From the NCBI RefSeq assembly GCF_004126535.1, contig NZ_PPCV01000010.1:1-64000 (forward strand): a stretch of 64,000 nucleotides of DNA. Direction: 5' to 3'. This DNA comes from Propioniciclava flava (GTDB taxonomy: Bacteria > Actinomycetota > Actinomycetes > Propionibacteriales > Propionibacteriaceae). Made by a program: the position numbers and the translations under genes. The notes beneath the pieces are model-generated. The model made no database searches and was not told the origin of the DNA. It saw nothing but the letters and a program-made list of their open reading frames with translations. The first letter of the stretch is position 1; every line of letters begins with the position of its first letter. Below are positions 1 to 8,526 of this stretch, piece by piece.

Positions 1-113
1 ACAACCACCACCGCCGGCACTCCTCGCTCGGCTACCTAACCCCAGCCGAGTACGCTCGGCAGTGCACCCATCAAATGGAAACCGACGACTCACAGAACGT
101 CCGGACCGAATGA
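1..113 (+). mobile_element. IS3-family transposase, C-terminal end (partial)
   Basis: Reading from base 3, 36 codons run to a TGA at 111-113. The translation begins NHHRRHSSLGYLTPAEYARQ, which matches the conserved end of IS3-family OrfB (DDE) transposases, where an N-x-x-R-x-H-S-x-L-G-Y-x-T-P motif closes the integrase core. The catalytic residues lie outside the window, so whether the element is intact cannot be seen. I could not identify the terminal inverted repeat after the stop. It marks the left side of an accessory region. Confidence 0.8.
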
Positions 114-199
114 AGGGGGCGGCTCAGAGTGACGCCTATCGCGACCCGACGCCCTCTTACCGGTAGTGTGTCCCGCAAGCGTGATTCAAGGAGGAGATC

Positions 200-979
200 G
201 TGGTTCCAATCAAGACCACTGTCGAGGACATTCAAAAGCTGCTCGCTTACCTCGGAAAGCAGATCGGCTGGGTGGAACCGGCAAAGATCGAGAAGGCTCT
301 CGGATCGGTCGACGATCGCAAGGTTAGCGCGATGGTTGAGTTTGGTCTCATCCTCCGCGACGGCGGGAATCTTCGGACGACCCCTCGGGGGCAGCAGTTC
401 AACACCGACCAAAGCACCGCACTCCGCGAGGTGTTGTCGAGCGTCGAGCTGTACCAGGCGACTCTGGAATGGGTCCACTACGGCAAGCGGTCTGAGGCGA
501 CAACGTCTGAAATCGGACAATACTGGGAGACGTCCCACAAGGACACCCTTGGCGGCTTGAGCGGCTCGACGCTCGCTTCTGGTGCGGTGACCTTCGGACG
601 CATCGTCGGCGGAGCGGGGCTGGGAACCTTCGTGGTCGGCCGTAGCGGGAAGGAGACCCGCGTCACCTTCGATCTCGCTGACATAGACATGATGGTGAAT
701 GGGGCTCCTTCAGCGGAAGAAACCGAATCAGAGGTTGTCGAGGATGCGGAGGCCGAGGCAACAACGACCGCTGACACTCCGACACCCGCAGTTGCGCCTG
801 AGGCAGCTCCGGCCATGGCCGCACCTACGCCCACAGTTTCCGTATCGACCAGCCCGAGCGTGCACGTCAACGTCGAGATTCACATCGCAGCCGACGCCAC
901 TGCGGACACTGTGCGAGAAATCTTCAAGAACATGGCTCGCTACGTCCTCGACAAGCCCGTCACCGATGACTGCGAGTGA
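200..979 (+). CDS. Unknown protein with predicted winged-helix N-terminus; first gene of a two-gene module
   Basis: 259 residues. I do not recognise the family with certainty. GTG start with a perfect AAGGAGG ribosome binding site 5 bases upstream. Residues about 1-75 look like a small winged-helix domain (helix-rich, ending LRTTPRGQQF). A glycine/alanine-rich stretch (about 115-150) could contact a membrane or be a flexible core. Residues about 170-215 are a low-complexity Glu/Ala/Thr/Pro linker, and a short conserved-looking tail follows (VHVNVEIHIAADATADTVREIF). The layout resembles proteins annotated DUF5343, but that is a guess. Its end overlaps the next gene by 14 bases, so the two are probably translated together. 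It lies beside an IS remnant and a restriction-modification operon, which suggests an accessory or defence role. Confidence 0.7.
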   Translation: MVPIKTTVEDIQKLLAYLGKQIGWVEPAKIEKALGSVDDRKVSAMVEFGLILRDGGNLRTTPRGQQFNTDQSTALREVLSSVELYQATLEWVHYGKRSEATTSEIGQYWETSHKDTLGGLSGSTLASGAVTFGRIVGGAGLGTFVVGRSGKETRVTFDLADIDMMVNGAPSAEETESEVVEDAEAEATTTADTPTPAVAPEAAPAMAAPTPTVSVSTSPSVHVNVEIHIAADATADTVREIFKNMARYVLDKPVTDDCE

Positions 980-1532
980 GGACTCGGTACCTAATCTTGA
1001 ACGGCTCCGAGAGTTCCAGGAGGCGTATCGGCTGCCCGTAACCGACATCGCGCGGCAGGCTCCAGCACAGGCTCTTCACTCGCTGCGAGACGCCACGAAG
1101 AACGCACCAGAGAACTACCGTCCGTATTTGGATGAGGCAGTGGACTGTTACGAAGCTGGCGCATATCGCGGCGCCGTGCTGATGGTGTGGGCGGCCACTA
1201 TGGAGCACATCTACTCTGTGATCGAGGGTCATCGACAGGGATTCAAACTCCTCGAAACGGAGAACTTCAAGCGTTACGAGAAGGCGAGCTTCTACCGAAA
1301 GATCAGGAAGAAGAACGACTTACTGTATGTCAACGACGGGAATCTGCTGCTGATTTGCGAAGACGCCGGGTTGTTCAACAAGAACGCGCGCAGCATTCTC
1401 GAAGATGCTTTAAAGACGAGGAACCGTTGCGGGCATCCGACCGGCTACGTCGTTGGTCGCGAAGAAGTCGTCGTGTTCATTGAACGCCTAATTAACAACA
1501 TCATCAGCGGGGCGATGGTCGACTGGGACTAG
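966..1532 (+). CDS. HEPN-like protein (putative RNase domain), second gene of two-gene module
   Basis: 188 residues from the ATG at 966, which overlaps the end of the upstream gene. The frame stays open further upstream, but that part is out-of-frame shadow of gene one. The protein is predicted all-helical. Near the end it has RNRCGH, an R-x4-H motif, followed by PTGYVVGREEVVVFIERLI, which is the typical ending of HEPN/DUF4145-like proteins. In HEPN nucleases the Arg and His of R-x4-6-H form the RNase active site. The coupled winged-helix-type partner and the type I R-M genes next door fit an abortive-infection or toxin-type module. That role is inference. Confidence 0.65.
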   Translation: MTASEDSVPNLERLREFQEAYRLPVTDIARQAPAQALHSLRDATKNAPENYRPYLDEAVDCYEAGAYRGAVLMVWAATMEHIYSVIEGHRQGFKLLETENFKRYEKASFYRKIRKKNDLLYVNDGNLLLICEDAGLFNKNARSILEDALKTRNRCGHPTGYVVGREEVVVFIERLINNIISGAMVDWD

Positions 1533-2005
1533 AGTTAGTCCACCCTGCCCAGCGCGTTAGCCCCGGGCGCGCTCGGAAGGAATCCCTTCGGGATCGGAAT
1601 GCGCGTGACGCTCGACCGCGCGTCACGTAACGGCCGGGTATCGAGAACTCCCCGCCTCGTCTTGACGGCTGATCGTCCCGCATCGCAGGTGCCAGATAGC
1701 ACGATCGCCTTGCGAGTACCCCTTGAGACGCTCCGGTCGAGATGTGGCTGGGGCCGACGGGCCGGGCGAGTCCGGCGGGTAAATCGAGGTCACTACCACT
1801 CGTGGACTCGCGACGCGAATCCCAATCGAACAGGCAGGTCTGTCCGAGTGTCGGCACGACAAAGGCGGCCCGACAGGTATCGCGTACTGTCGCGAAAGAA
1901 GCAATGCGCGGTTGATCGAGGATCGTGCCGACCCTTGCGTGCTTGGCTGATTGTGAAAATAGAGGCGTGCACGCGGCTGCACCGCCAGCGATGTTCGCGC
2001 TGGCC
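1533..2005. other. Intergenic region between convergent HEPN gene and hsdR, no gene seen
   Basis: About 470 bases. Open frames on both strands give Arg/Ser/Pro-rich translations without recognisable motifs or good ribosome binding sites. A short hairpin (ATCCC-TTC-GGGAT, 1582-1594) is the only local structure noticed. I see no gene here. Confidence 0.5.
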
Positions 2006-5000
2006 TCAGCCCCTAGAATCTTCATCCCCCGAGGCAAGTCCGCGGAACCGCTCGAAGAATCTGGAGAGCGCTTCGATGACCCGCTTCTTCTTGTCGCCGT
2101 GGTTGGACTCGCGGTTGAACCGTGACACTGGCGGCAAGATGCGGGTGATCTCAGTTCCCGCCGTGCGCAGCTGTCCGTCCCGGAACGCCTCATCCACGAA
2201 CGACTGCGTCTCCTCCAGCTTGAGCTTGTGCGCTTCGATGAGCTCCTGAAGCTCAGCCTCGCGCTTCGCGGAGATATACGACTGCCACTGCTCATCGACC
2301 GCGCACTGCAGCGACACCGACTCGACGAAGTCCTCGACGAGGTCGCGCTTGCTGCGCAGGGTCGGGCTCGCGTCGACCGCGCGCGTGATCTCGGCACGGA
2401 CTTCCTTGTCGTCGCCGTCGCCCTTCTCGGCGCGGAGCTTCTCGACGAGCATGAGGATGTAGTCGACGTTGATCTCGACCTGTTTGACGAGCTCGATTTC
2501 GAACACGACGTCGTCGTTGATGACTTCTCTGTCGCTGTCGCGGTCGCGCGTGTACTCGTCGCGGAGCCGCAGGTAGATGCTGGTGTAGTCCTGCCGCTGT
2601 CGCTCGGTGAGTGGATCGTTGCCGTCGAAGTCGTCGAACGATGTGAGGATGTTCTGCAGCCGCAGGATCGCGCCGAACAGCTGGATGAAGTCCTTCTGCG
2701 CCTGCTCCCCCACGATCTGCTGCCCGATCGGGAAGTGCGTGAGCAGCTCCGTGACCTTGTCGACGTACTCGCCGTAGTAGTCGCCGTACGGTTTCAACAG
2801 GACGACGCCGCGGGCATCCTTGTTGCCGAACAGCTCCAGCGCGGCGTTCGTCTCTTCCTCGAGGTCGCGGAAGGCGACGATGTTGCCATAGGTCTTCACC
2901 GAGTTGAGGATGCGGTTCGTGCGCGAGTACGCCTGGATCAGGCCATGGGCGCGCAGGTTCTTGTCGACGAACAGCGTGTTCAGGGTCGTCGCGTCGAAGC
3001 CGGTGAGGAACATGTTCACCACGATGACCAGGTCGATCTCGCGGTTCTTCATCCGCTGCGACAGGTCCTTGTAGTAGTTCTGGAACCGATCGGCACTCGT
3101 GTCGTAGCTGGTCCCGAACATGTCGTTGTAGTCCTGGATCGCGTCTTCCAGGAACGAGCGCGCGTCAAGGTCGAGCGCATCGGTGTCGAACGCTTCGTCA
3201 TCGAGGATGCCGTCGGCTTCGGCCTCGTTCGCACCGTAGCTGAAGATCAGCCCGACCTTCAGCCGCTTGTCCGGTGGCAGCTCCTCCATCTGCAGCTGGA
3301 ACTGGTTGTAGTAACGGCGTGCGGCATCGATCGACGCGGTCGCGAACAGGGCGTTGAAACCGCGAACCCGCTTCCGTTCCTTGACCGCCTCAGCCTGACG
3401 CCTGCCCCGCACCGAGTCGGCGACGTTCATCACGACGCCGTGTTCGTAGCTCGACGAGCGCTTCGTCTTCTGATCGAAGTGCTCCAGGGTGTATGCCACG
3501 ACGTCCCGGATCCGACGCACATCCAGGAGAGCTCGCTCACGGTCGATCGCTGACACCTGCGAGTCGTCGGGGTTTCCGACCTTGATGGTATTGATGTAGT
3601 CGATCCGGAACGGAAGCACGTTCTTGTCTGTGATGGCGTCGACGATCGTGTACGTGTGCAGCTTGTCGCCGAACGCCTGCTCGGTCGTGCGCAGCTGGGG
3701 GTTGCCACCGCTGCTGGCGTTCGCGGCGAAGATCGGCGTGCCGGTGAACCCGAACAGGTTGTACCGCTTGAAGGCGCGTGTGATGTCGGTGTGCATGTCG
3801 CCGAACTGCGAACGGTGGCACTCATCGAAGATGATCACCGCGTGGCCCGAGAACACCTCGTGGCCCTTGTTCGCCTTGATGAACGTCGACAGCTTCTGGA
3901 TCGTCGTGATGATGATCCGCGCACCACGGTCCTCAAGCTGCTTCTTCAGCACCGCCGTGGACGTGTTCGAGTTCGCCGCACCCTTCTCGAACCGGTCGTA
4001 CTCACGCATCGTCTGGTAGTCGAGGTCTTTGCGGTCGACGACGAAAAGCACCTTGTCCACACTCGGCATCTTCGATGCGAGCTGCGCTGCCTTGAACGAA
4101 GTGAGCGTCTTGCCCGATCCGGTCGTGTGCCAGACGTATCCTCCGGCATCGAGTGTGCCGAGCGTCTTGTAGTTGGTCGAGATCTGGATCTTCTGCAGGA
4201 TCCGCTCGGTGGCGACGATCTGGTACGGCCGCATCACCAGCAGGTCCCGATCCGCGGTGAGCACGCAGTACTTCGTCACGATGTTCAACAGCGAGTGCTT
4301 CGCGAAGAAGGTCTTCACGAACGCCGTCAGCTCGGTGATCGGCTTGTTGTTCGCATCCGCCCACCAGCTAGTGAACTCGAACGAGTTGCTCGTCTTCCTG
4401 CCCTTGCCAGCACCACCAGACTTCTTCTGCTCGGCCAGGTGCCTGTTGCGAGTGCTGTTGGAGTAGTACTTCGTGAGCGTGCCGTTGCTGATCACGAACA
4501 GCTGCACGTACTCGAACAGGCCCGAGCCCGCCCAAAAGCTGTCGCGCTGGTACCGGTTGATCTGGTTGAACGCCTCCCGGATGTCCACGCCGCGACGCTT
4601 CAGTTCGATGTGCACCATCGGCAGCCCGTTGACCAGCACGGTCACGTCGTAACGGTTGGCATACTTCGCACCACCATCGCTAGCGTCACCATCGCCGCGC
4701 GCGATCTCGTACTGGTTGATGACCTGCAGTCGATTGTTGTGGATGTTCGTCTTGTCAATCAGCGCGATGTTCTTCGTCGTCCCGTCGTCGCGCCTGAGGA
4801 TCTGGACGTGATCCTCCTGCACACGCACAGTCTTCTCGACGATGCCGTCGTTGGCACCTGCGACCTTGGTTGTGAAGAACTGCTCCCACTCGGCATCCGA
4901 GAAGATCATCCTGTTGACCTTCTCGAGCTGAATGCGCACGTTCGCGACCAGCTCCGCCTCCGACGTGATCGGCAGGTAGTCGTACGCCTGCCCCTCAAGG

Positions 5001-5140
5001 AGTCGGATCAACTCCTTCTCGAGCCCAGACTCCGACTGATACGCATCAGCCTGCAACGGATCGTGAACATACTCAGCGACAACCGTACTCTCCGACGAGA
5101 CAGCGATCGGATCGTACGTATGCGCCGGCGCATCACTCAC
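2006..5140 (-). CDS. hsdR: Type I restriction enzyme, R (motor and nuclease) subunit
   Basis: 1044 residues, normal for HsdR. The N-terminal nuclease domain has a PD-(D/E)xK-type core near residues 155-180 (YDVTVLVNG...ELKRRG). A superfamily 2 helicase motor follows, with Walker A HTTGSGKT (about 340), DECH box DECHRSQFG (about 437), TGTP (about 465) and a later NMFLTGFD motif. The C-terminal part is helical, as expected for binding the methylase. The complex cleaves unmodified DNA after ATP-driven translocation. The GTG start overlaps the hsdS stop by four bases (GTGA), so R is translationally coupled to S. R is last in the operon, so it is made after the methylase parts. Confidence 0.96.
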   Translation of the reverse strand: MSDAPAHTYDPIAVSSESTVVAEYVHDPLQADAYQSESGLEKELIRLLEGQAYDYLPITSEAELVANVRIQLEKVNRMIFSDAEWEQFFTTKVAGANDGIVEKTVRVQEDHVQILRRDDGTTKNIALIDKTNIHNNRLQVINQYEIARGDGDASDGGAKYANRYDVTVLVNGLPMVHIELKRRGVDIREAFNQINRYQRDSFWAGSGLFEYVQLFVISNGTLTKYYSNSTRNRHLAEQKKSGGAGKGRKTSNSFEFTSWWADANNKPITELTAFVKTFFAKHSLLNIVTKYCVLTADRDLLVMRPYQIVATERILQKIQISTNYKTLGTLDAGGYVWHTTGSGKTLTSFKAAQLASKMPSVDKVLFVVDRKDLDYQTMREYDRFEKGAANSNTSTAVLKKQLEDRGARIIITTIQKLSTFIKANKGHEVFSGHAVIIFDECHRSQFGDMHTDITRAFKRYNLFGFTGTPIFAANASSGGNPQLRTTEQAFGDKLHTYTIVDAITDKNVLPFRIDYINTIKVGNPDDSQVSAIDRERALLDVRRIRDVVAYTLEHFDQKTKRSSSYEHGVVMNVADSVRGRRQAEAVKERKRVRGFNALFATASIDAARRYYNQFQLQMEELPPDKRLKVGLIFSYGANEAEADGILDDEAFDTDALDLDARSFLEDAIQDYNDMFGTSYDTSADRFQNYYKDLSQRMKNREIDLVIVVNMFLTGFDATTLNTLFVDKNLRAHGLIQAYSRTNRILNSVKTYGNIVAFRDLEEETNAALELFGNKDARGVVLLKPYGDYYGEYVDKVTELLTHFPIGQQIVGEQAQKDFIQLFGAILRLQNILTSFDDFDGNDPLTERQRQDYTSIYLRLRDEYTRDRDSDREVINDDVVFEIELVKQVEINVDYILMLVEKLRAEKGDGDDKEVRAEITRAVDASPTLRSKRDLVEDFVESVSLQCAVDEQWQSYISAKREAELQELIEAHKLKLEETQSFVDEAFRDGQLRTAGTEITRILPPVSRFNRESNHGDKKKRVIEALSRFFERFRGLASGDEDSRG

Positions 5141-6384
5141 GACGCCAGCTCCTTGAACGTCAACAGCCGATCACGATAGTGCTCGTACTGCTTGCGACGG
5201 GCAGCGAGTTCTGCCGGGAGACCGGTACTGATGTCGCCCACAAGAGCGTCAAACTTGTCAAGCGAGCGGACGATTGATTCCTGTTCCTCTAGCGATGGCA
5301 CAGGGATCTCAATCGCGCCAAGACCCATCGCCGACAACCTCTTGACCTTTGCGCGCGACACGTGGCGCTCCTTCTGCTGATGGAAATCAGCAGTCTGAAC
5401 CGCATATGCCACGTACTTCGGGTTGAGCTCGGAGCTAAAAGTAAACGTGTCGTCGTGCGTCGCGATCGGCTCTTCACCGAGCCAAGCCACTGCCTTCCCC
5501 ACGTCTGCGACTGTCTCGCCGACGCCAGCGAACACAACGCTGCCGGATTGCGCATAACGAAGCTGATCCCGCAGCTCAGCTCGAACATTCCGCAAGGCCT
5601 GTGTCGCAGAAGTCCCGTAGGCAGTGTAGATCTCTCCGTAGTGGAGGCTTGGGATACCCGACTCAACGACGTCATTCTTGGTGAACCGGCGGCCTCGAAC
5701 GAATGTCCCTAGATCGGCGAGCCTGATTCTTCGCCTACCGTTGGCACCCACGAGTTCGTCGCGATAGTGCTTGTACTGGGCGCGCCGCGCTTCCAGCTCC
5801 GCTTCCAGCTCCGCTTCCAGCTCCGCTTCCAACTGGGTGAACTTATCCAATACTTGCACGATCTCGCGCTGGACCTCGAGAGGCGGCACGGGGACGCGGA
5901 ACCCACGCATCACGCTGGCGTTCAAGTTGTTGATAGTCGAGGTCGAGAGCGAGCGATCGAGGTGAGTCTTGAATCGCTCACCCGTGAGAAGATGAAACAG
6001 GAATCGACTTTCCACACGCGCATCAGTCGTGCGAAGCACCGCCATGAAGCCACCAAACGTCTGCTCGATGTCCTCACGAATGTATGCGACCTTGCCTATG
6101 TGATCGCGGCTACCGCTGCCAGCACAGATGAGTGTGTCGCCAGCTCGCAGGCGCTGTGCTTCGCGAACACGGACATGACTTGAAACACGCTTCACCTCCT
6201 CAAAGTTGAGCGTGTTGGAGGCGAGCGTGATGTTGTTGGCGCGGAGCACCTGAATCTCCCCCGCTGAATCCTCGTCGTTCTTGCTGTAAGTGATGCCACG
6301 CACATAGTCGGCGATATCGAGAACGCCAGTATGCTCCACCCCGTCCGGGCAAAGTTCCTGAATCAGGTCATCGATGCGGCTCAC
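5137..6384 (-). CDS. hsdS: Type I restriction-modification specificity subunit
   Basis: 415 residues with two half-similar target-recognition domains (about 15-180 and 225-380), each ending in a long helix whose tail reads R-x-Q-Y-x-H-Y-R-D-x-L (ARRAQYKHYRDELV and ARRKQYEHYRDRLL). HsdS chooses the two halves of the bipartite DNA target and docks two HsdM and two HsdR. The central spacer helix contains AELEAELEAELEA, encoded by 12-bp tandem repeats. In the EcoR124 family, changing the number of four-residue repeats here changes the spacing of the target halves. GTG start, overlapping the hsdM stop by four bases. Confidence 0.95.
   Translation of the reverse strand: MSRIDDLIQELCPDGVEHTGVLDIADYVRGITYSKNDEDSAGEIQVLRANNITLASNTLNFEEVKRVSSHVRVREAQRLRAGDTLICAGSGSRDHIGKVAYIREDIEQTFGGFMAVLRTTDARVESRFLFHLLTGERFKTHLDRSLSTSTINNLNASVMRGFRVPVPPLEVQREIVQVLDKFTQLEAELEAELEAELEARRAQYKHYRDELVGANGRRRIRLADLGTFVRGRRFTKNDVVESGIPSLHYGEIYTAYGTSATQALRNVRAELRDQLRYAQSGSVVFAGVGETVADVGKAVAWLGEEPIATHDDTFTFSSELNPKYVAYAVQTADFHQQKERHVSRAKVKRLSAMGLGAIEIPVPSLEEQESIVRSLDKFDALVGDISTGLPAELAARRKQYEHYRDRLLTFKELAS
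5789..5836 (-). repeat. 12-bp tandem repeats in hsdS central linker
   Basis: Three perfect copies of GCTTCCAGCTCC (plus-strand reading, 5789-5800, 5801-5812, 5813-5824), then a decayed fourth beginning GCTTCCA at 5825. Each unit encodes four residues of the A-E-L-E helix, so gain or loss of a unit keeps the frame. Position and period match the TAEL repeats of type IC specificity subunits. Confidence 0.9.
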
Positions 6385-7949
6385 TTAGAGCCCTCCAGAT
6401 CCGCCACGATCTCGTCGATCGCTGTCCGCAGCTCCGCTTGGCGAGCCACGATGCGCGCGATCTCGGCGTTCAGCTTGACGATGTCGACCTGCTCGCGGGT
6501 ATCCTCCGCCTCCACGTACGACGACACCGCGATGTTGTACTCGTTAGCGGCAATGTCCTCGTTGCTGACGACGGCGGTGAAGTAGTCCTCGGGACCGCGG
6601 GTCGTGAATGCTTCGAGGATCCTCGCCTGGTGCTCCTCGAGCAGCTTGTTCTTGTTGCCGACGCGCTTGAACTCGGCTGACGCGTCAATGAACAGCACGT
6701 CGCTGGTCTTCTTCGACTTCTTCAGCACGAGGATGCAGGTCGCGATCGTCGTGCCGAAGAACAGGTCCGGCGGAAGCTGGATGACCGCGTCCACGTAGTT
6801 GTTGTCGACAAGGTACTGGCGGATCTTCTTCTCCGCCCCGCCGCGGTACAGCACACCGGGGAACTCGACTATTGCGGCCGTGCCGTTGACGGCGAGCCAG
6901 CTGAGCATGTGCATCGTGAACGCGAGGTCGGCCTTCGATTTCGGCGCGAGGACGCCGGCTGGCGAGAATCGCTCGTCGTTGATCAGGAGCGGGTTGGCGT
7001 CGCCTTCCCACTTGATCGAGTAGGGCGGGTTGGAGACGATCGCCTCGAACGGCTCGTCGTCCCAGTGGGCGGGGTCGAGTAGTGTGTCGCCGTGCGCGAG
7101 GTTGAAGTCCGCGTAGTTCACGTCGTGCAGGAACATGTTGATCCGCGCGAGGTTGTACGTGGTCAGGTTGATCTCCTGACCGTAGAACCCCTGGCGGACG
7201 TTGTTCTTCCCGAGCACCTTGTCGAACTTCAGCAGCAGCGACCCCGATCCGACGGCCGGGTCGTAGACCTTGTTGACCTGCTTCTTGCCGACCACAGTGA
7301 TGCGCGCCAGCAGCTCCGAAACCTCCTGCGGCGTGTAGTACTCACCACCGGACTTACCCGCGTTGGCCGCATACATCTGCATCAGGTACTCGTAGGCATC
7401 ACCGAACAGATCGATCGAGTTGTCCTCCCACCGCCCCAGCGGCAGATCACCGATTGCGTCGAGCAGCTTCACCAGCTGCTGATTGCGTTTGGCGACCGTC
7501 GGGCCGAGCTTGTTGCTGTTGACATCCAGGTCGTCGAACAGACCCTTGATGTCTTCCTCACTGTCTGTACCCAGCGCCGACGCCTCGATGTTCTTGAAGA
7601 CCCGCTCGAGCGTCTCGTTGAGGTTCTCATCCCGCGCCGCACGCTTGCGAACGTTGGCGAACAGGTCGGACGGCAGAATGTAGAACCCCTTCTCCGCGAC
7701 AACCTCGTCGCGCGCGAACTCCGCGTCGGAATCCGCCACCCGCCGGTAGTCGAACGACGCGTCGCCCGCATCGTGCTCGTGCTTGTTGAGGTACGCCGTG
7801 AGGTTCTCGGAGATGAACCGGTAGAACAGCATGCCCAGCACGTAGGACTTGAAGTCCCACCCATCGACGCTGCCACGCAGGTCGTTCGCGATACGCCAGA
7901 TCGTCTTGTGCAATTCGGCTCGCTGCGCCTCTTTGGTGGTCGGTGCCAT
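6381..7949 (-). CDS. hsdM: Type I restriction-modification methyltransferase subunit
   Basis: 522 residues, usual for HsdM. The N-terminal helical domain (about 10-160) is followed by an adenine-N6 methyltransferase core with SAM motif I DPAVGSGSLLL (about 230) and catalytic NPPY (about 305). ATG start with a GAGGAG ribosome binding site. Methylates adenine in the target defined by HsdS and is needed for restriction too. First gene of hsdM-hsdS-hsdR, each junction overlapping by four bases. Base composition is visibly lower in GC than the haem and purine regions, consistent with horizontal acquisition. Confidence 0.97.
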   Translation of the reverse strand: MAPTTKEAQRAELHKTIWRIANDLRGSVDGWDFKSYVLGMLFYRFISENLTAYLNKHEHDAGDASFDYRRVADSDAEFARDEVVAEKGFYILPSDLFANVRKRAARDENLNETLERVFKNIEASALGTDSEEDIKGLFDDLDVNSNKLGPTVAKRNQQLVKLLDAIGDLPLGRWEDNSIDLFGDAYEYLMQMYAANAGKSGGEYYTPQEVSELLARITVVGKKQVNKVYDPAVGSGSLLLKFDKVLGKNNVRQGFYGQEINLTTYNLARINMFLHDVNYADFNLAHGDTLLDPAHWDDEPFEAIVSNPPYSIKWEGDANPLLINDERFSPAGVLAPKSKADLAFTMHMLSWLAVNGTAAIVEFPGVLYRGGAEKKIRQYLVDNNYVDAVIQLPPDLFFGTTIATCILVLKKSKKTSDVLFIDASAEFKRVGNKNKLLEEHQARILEAFTTRGPEDYFTAVVSNEDIAANEYNIAVSSYVEAEDTREQVDIVKLNAEIARIVARQAELRTAIDEIVADLEGSK

Positions 7950-8041
7950 GGGTCATTCTCCTCGCGCCGCTGCGCAATCACGATGTTGGGTTGTTTGCTC
8001 TCACGCTATCGGGTGCCACTGACACTCGGGCCTCCCGCATC

Positions 8042-8189
8042 ATCACCGCGTCGCGTAGAACGCCACAGCCGCTGCGGCCGTCACGTTCAACGAGTCGACG
8101 CAGCCCATAATCGGGAACGTGGCCCGGCGATCGAGCAGTGCATCTGTCTCCGGTGTGACGCAGTGGCCCTCCAGCTCACGCAGCGGGCA
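8042..8189 (-). pseudogene. Remnant of SpoU/TrmH-family RNA 2'-O-methyltransferase (C-terminal end)
   Basis: On the minus strand about 47 codons read through to a TGA at 8042-8044. They include FPIMGCVDSLNVTAAAAVAFY, which matches the conserved final motif of SpoU-type methyltransferases (P-M-x-G-x-V-x-S-L-N-V-x-x-A). No start codon or upstream domain remains: the reading frame stops just upstream, at the end of the XRE gene. The knotted SAM-binding domain is therefore missing its N-terminal part. It looks like what was left of a chromosomal gene when the XRE/hsd segment inserted or rearranged. Confidence 0.72.
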
Positions 8190-8432
8190 TCAATGTCGAA
8201 CGATCAGCGACTGGGCCTCAACTCCGAGTTGCTCTGCCAGGGCATCGACGGAGTCCAGGGTGAGGTTGCGCTCCCCACGCTCGATGCCGGCAAGGTACCG
8301 AGTCGACACTCCGAGTTCTTCGGCAAGACCTTCCTGCGACAGATGGCGCGCAAGACGCAGGTCGCGCACCTGCGCCCCAAGCACCTTCTTCAGCGGTTCT
8401 GTCACACATCCAGCCTCAGGTCTGGTAGTCAT
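8190..8432 (-). CDS. XRE-family helix-turn-helix regulator, size of an R-M controller protein
   Basis: 80 residues. LRLARHLSQEGLAEELGVSTRYLAGIERGERNLTLDSVDALAEQLG is a full XRE-type helix-turn-helix (residues about 23-70), and almost nothing else is present. This is the size and fold of R-M controller (C) proteins and Cro-like repressors. The ATG at 8432 has a poorly spaced ribosome binding site. A GTG at 8405 with GAGG upstream is an alternative start (71 residues). It sits about 240 bases upstream of hsdM on the same strand, and divergently from the zinc-finger gene at 8527. A perfect palindrome lies at its 5' end, suggesting autoregulation. Confidence 0.85.
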   Translation of the reverse strand: MTTRPEAGCVTEPLKKVLGAQVRDLRLARHLSQEGLAEELGVSTRYLAGIERGERNLTLDSVDALAEQLGVEAQSLIVRH

Positions 8433-8433
8433 G

Positions 8434-8446
8434 ACTTCCAGGAAGT
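8434..8446. promoter_or_regulatory. Palindrome, candidate operator for the XRE regulator
   Basis: ACTTCC-A-GGAAGT is a perfect inverted repeat immediately before the XRE start codon, with a further half-site-like CTTCCAG at 8452-8458. It sits in the 94-base gap between two divergent genes, so binding could control both. It also covers the ribosome binding region of the longer XRE reading frame. Confidence 0.55.
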
Positions 8447-8526
8447 TATCGCTTCCAGTTGCGGTCCAGGCGGGTCACGCACGACTCGCGCTGCAACCGC
8501 ATCAGACCTCGAAGGAGAGCGAGACG

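Noticed and set aside
1599-2249. 216-codon plus-strand frame in the gap after the HEPN gene
   Set aside because: Composition is Arg/Ser-rich, there is no ribosome binding site or known motif, and its 3' part lies over hsdR.
2228-5179. Long plus-strand open frames opposite hsdR (2228-3553 and 3656-5179)
   Set aside because: Translations are Val/Arg/Asp/Leu-rich and repetitive, with no motifs. They are antisense shadows of a clear hsdR gene in high-GC DNA.
5789-5836. Possible CRISPR or minisatellite reading of the 12-bp repeats
   Set aside because: No spacers; the units are contiguous, in frame and inside hsdS.
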